Source of the DNA: Thiomonas arsenitoxydans | Lineage (GTDB): Bacteria > Pseudomonadota > Gammaproteobacteria > Burkholderiales > Burkholderiaceae_C | Assembly: GCF_000253115.1 (NCBI RefSeq) | Contig: NC_014145.1 | Location: 3,412,001-3,476,000 of the forward strand | Direction of reading: 5' to 3' | Length of the DNA stretch: 64,000 bases | Shown here: piece after piece, positions 62,854 through 64,000 of the stretch | Layout: every line of letters begins with the position of its first letter | Numbering within the stretch: position 1 is the stretch's first letter | Translations under genes and position numbers: made by a program | Notes under the pieces: model-generated | Database searches by the model: none | What the model was told of the DNA's origin: nothing | Seen by the model: the letters and a program-made list of their open reading frames with translations, nothing else

Positions 62854-62869
62854 TATAACAACCGTTATA
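62854..62869. promoter_or_regulatory. Inverted repeat upstream of the AbrB-Doc module
   Basis: Arms TATAAC and GTTATA flank AACC. The site is 39 bp before the antitoxin ATG and 62 bp before ureE in the other direction. It is a plausible operator for the antitoxin, and TATAAC/TATAAT-like parts may serve as -10 elements. Confidence 0.5.
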
Positions 62870-62908
62870 ACTTCATCGTCCGACTGCACCAGTCGTCAGG
62901 AGAACCGC

Positions 62909-63136
62909 ATGTCCGCCCTCAAACTCACCCAGATCGGCAATTCCGTTGGCGTCATTCTGCCCAAGGAACTCCTCGCCCGCCTCAAACTGGAAAAGGGCGA
63001 CACGGTGTTCGTCACCGAGGCGGCGAATGGCGCTGTGATGCTATCGCCCTACAGCGCCGAGTTCGAGTCGCAGATGCTTGCCGCACGCAGTGTGATGAAA
63101 AAGCGGCGCAACGTCCTGCGTGAACTGGCCAAATGA
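62909..63136 (+). CDS. AbrB/MazE-like antitoxin
   Basis: A 75-residue swapped-hairpin DNA-binding protein. LKLTQIGNSVGVILPKELLA and LKLEKGDTVFVTEA are the AbrB/SpoVT pattern. CAGGAGAACCGC precedes the ATG. Its stop overlaps the Doc start (ATGA). Pairing of AbrB-type antitoxins with Doc toxins is known. Confidence 0.9.
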   Translation: MSALKLTQIGNSVGVILPKELLARLKLEKGDTVFVTEAANGAVMLSPYSAEFESQMLAARSVMKKRRNVLRELAK

Positions 63137-63519
63137 GCCGCTGGATCTGGCTCGACCCTGCAGTACTGCAGGCCGTACATGAAGAGCAGTTGGCCGAGCA
63201 TGGCGGCGCCTCAGGCACGCGCGATACGGGGTTGTTTGAATCGGCGCTGGCGCGGCCGGAGAACCTGGCCGCCTACGGCGAGCCCGACGCCGCCGCGTTG
63301 GCCGCCGCATATGGCTGGGGGCTGGCGCGCAATCATCCTTTCGTCGATGGCAACAAGCGCACCGCCTTCGTCGCCGCCGAGTTGTTCCTGATGCTCAACG
63401 GCCATGAACTCGCCGCCGGCGATGCCGCCTGCGTGCTCACTATGCTCGCCGTCGCTTCTGGCGACATGGGCGAAGACGCGTTTGCCGCGTGGATACGGTC
63501 GCATCTGCTGCCGCGCTAA
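63133..63519 (+). CDS. doc: Doc-type Fic-domain toxin
   Basis: A 128-residue toxin of the Death-on-curing family. The Fic motif reads HPFVDGNKRTAF with His68, Asp72, Gly73, Asn74 and Lys75; the shortened end (NKRT instead of NGRxxR) is typical of Doc, which phosphorylates EF-Tu rather than AMPylating. The N-terminus has TRDTGLFESALARPENLAAY, also a Doc feature. It forms a module with the AbrB-like antitoxin. Confidence 0.92.
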   Translation: MSRWIWLDPAVLQAVHEEQLAEHGGASGTRDTGLFESALARPENLAAYGEPDAAALAAAYGWGLARNHPFVDGNKRTAFVAAELFLMLNGHELAAGDAACVLTMLAVASGDMGEDAFAAWIRSHLLPR

Positions 63520-63605
63520 GCAATGGGATTGAGCACTCTATGTGGATGTCGGCAGCTGGAGATGACGCACCGATCAGTGGACGCAGGCAGTGTCCGCGAA
63601 CAAGC

Positions 63606-64000
63606 CTACCGACGCGCCTCAGTGGCCACGCGCACGGCCAAAGCGGCCAGCACCATCCCCTTCAGCCATCGTTGCACGGTGATCCACATTGGCCGCAGCT
63701 CCAGAAAGCTGGCAATCGAACCGGCCATGAGAACAATCAGCGCGTTCACCGCAAGGCTGATCACGATTTGTGTCATGCCCAGCGCCAACGACTGGCCGAG
63801 CACGGAGCCATGCGCAGGGTCGATGAACTGCGGCAGGAGCGACAGATACAAGACAGATACAAGACCGCAATCTTGGGGTTCAGCAGATTCGTGACAAAGC
63901 CCATGGCAAACAACTTGCGCGGCGGGTCCACAGGCAGATCGCGCATCTGAAACGGCGAGTGGCCTCCCGGCTTGACCGCTTGCCAGGCGAGATAAAGCAA
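63606..64000 (-). pseudogene. LysE/RhtB-family exporter broken by an 11-bp duplication, 5' end beyond the window
   Basis: The upstream frame reads FAMGFVTNLLNPKIAVLYLS and then changes to non-family sequence. The downstream frame begins LYLSLLPQFIDPAHGSVLGQ and continues with TQIVISLAVNALIVLMAGSI to the stop at 63606. Together they give a normal LysE-type C-terminal half. The break coincides with a tandem 11-bp duplication at 63842-63863. Without the duplication one continuous frame results. The gene extends past position 64000. Confidence 0.8.
63842..63863. repeat. 11-bp tandem duplication in the LysE-type gene
   Basis: ACAGATACAAG occurs twice in direct succession. Removal of one copy restores the LysE-type reading frame, so the duplication explains the frameshift and could revert by slippage. 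Confidence 0.85.

Noticed and set aside
1..64000. CRISPR arrays, rRNA and tRNA genes
   Set aside because: No regularly spaced direct repeats, rRNA-like stretches or cloverleaf-forming segments with a CCA-type end were recognised on reading the window; a dedicated tRNA scan was not possible.

Overview
The window is GC-rich, densely packed and without introns. Most genes sit in tightly coupled operons with ATGA, TGATG or TAATG overlaps. Gene content points to a betaproteobacterium of the Burkholderiales: a complete phenylacetate (paa) pathway with a TetR-type PaaR, LIV-type ABC uptake genes embedded in an aromatic-oxidation cluster, a Tat-exported formate dehydrogenase and urease accessory genes. 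A Thiomonas-like host is my best guess, but that is inference. No rRNA, tRNA or CRISPR array was seen.

Layout. (1) 1-6239, minus strand: a formate dehydrogenase operon in transcription order: small Tat-leader protein, catalytic subunit with Cys in place of Sec, Fe-S subunit, lipoprotein, cytochrome b subunit, small exported protein, and fdhD cut by the window edge. Divergent from it is a NarI-like/CCG Fe-S pair (6446-8472), a candidate membrane quinone-linked redox module. (2) 8578-13176: an MHS-type transporter, an exported two-domain rhodanese, a stand-alone CZB protein and MscL. (3) 13210-17810, minus: a response regulator, a FecR-LysM protein and a CHASE2 histidine kinase, back to back with tamA-tamB (18066-24196). 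(4) 24265-31176: housekeeping and detoxification genes (peptidase C26, small methyltransferase, permease, glutathione transferase, HugZ-like protein, AmpG-like permease, aldo/keto reductase). (5) 31177-32766: a scar region with a vapC fragment, a VIT-type metal transporter and an hsdR relic. (6) 32810-43461, minus: a catabolic operon of MBL protein, FAD hydroxylase, DUF2783, two binding proteins, LivH, a LivM-LivG fusion, LivF, a VOC protein and an FAH-family hydrolase, with a divergent IclR regulator. (7) 44389-57927: the paa genes. paaG-H-I-K-A-B-C-D-E and then paaR-paaJ-paaZ run on the minus strand; paaY and a second hydratase are divergent, across a 28-bp palindrome that is the probable PaaR operator. 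(8) 57940-64000: a mosaic of two opposed IS21 istA relics, a second copy of the vapC fragment, a ParDE-type toxin-antitoxin pair, a truncated nickel permease, ureG-ureF-ureE without urease structural genes, an AbrB-Doc pair and a frameshifted LysE exporter.

How it fits together. The chromosome-like core combines formate oxidation, envelope assembly and aromatic catabolism. The paa cluster encodes phenylacetate activation (PaaK), epoxidation (PaaABCDE), isomerisation (PaaG), ring opening (PaaZ) and beta-oxidation (PaaH, PaaJ and an enoyl-CoA hydratase that probably fills the PaaF role). The neighbouring IclR-linked operon looks like uptake plus hydroxylation of a different aromatic or aryl acid, with no recognisable classical ring-cleavage dioxygenase. 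The right end is an accessory region with gene debris, two toxin-antitoxin modules and two 11-bp tandem duplications that each break a reading frame.
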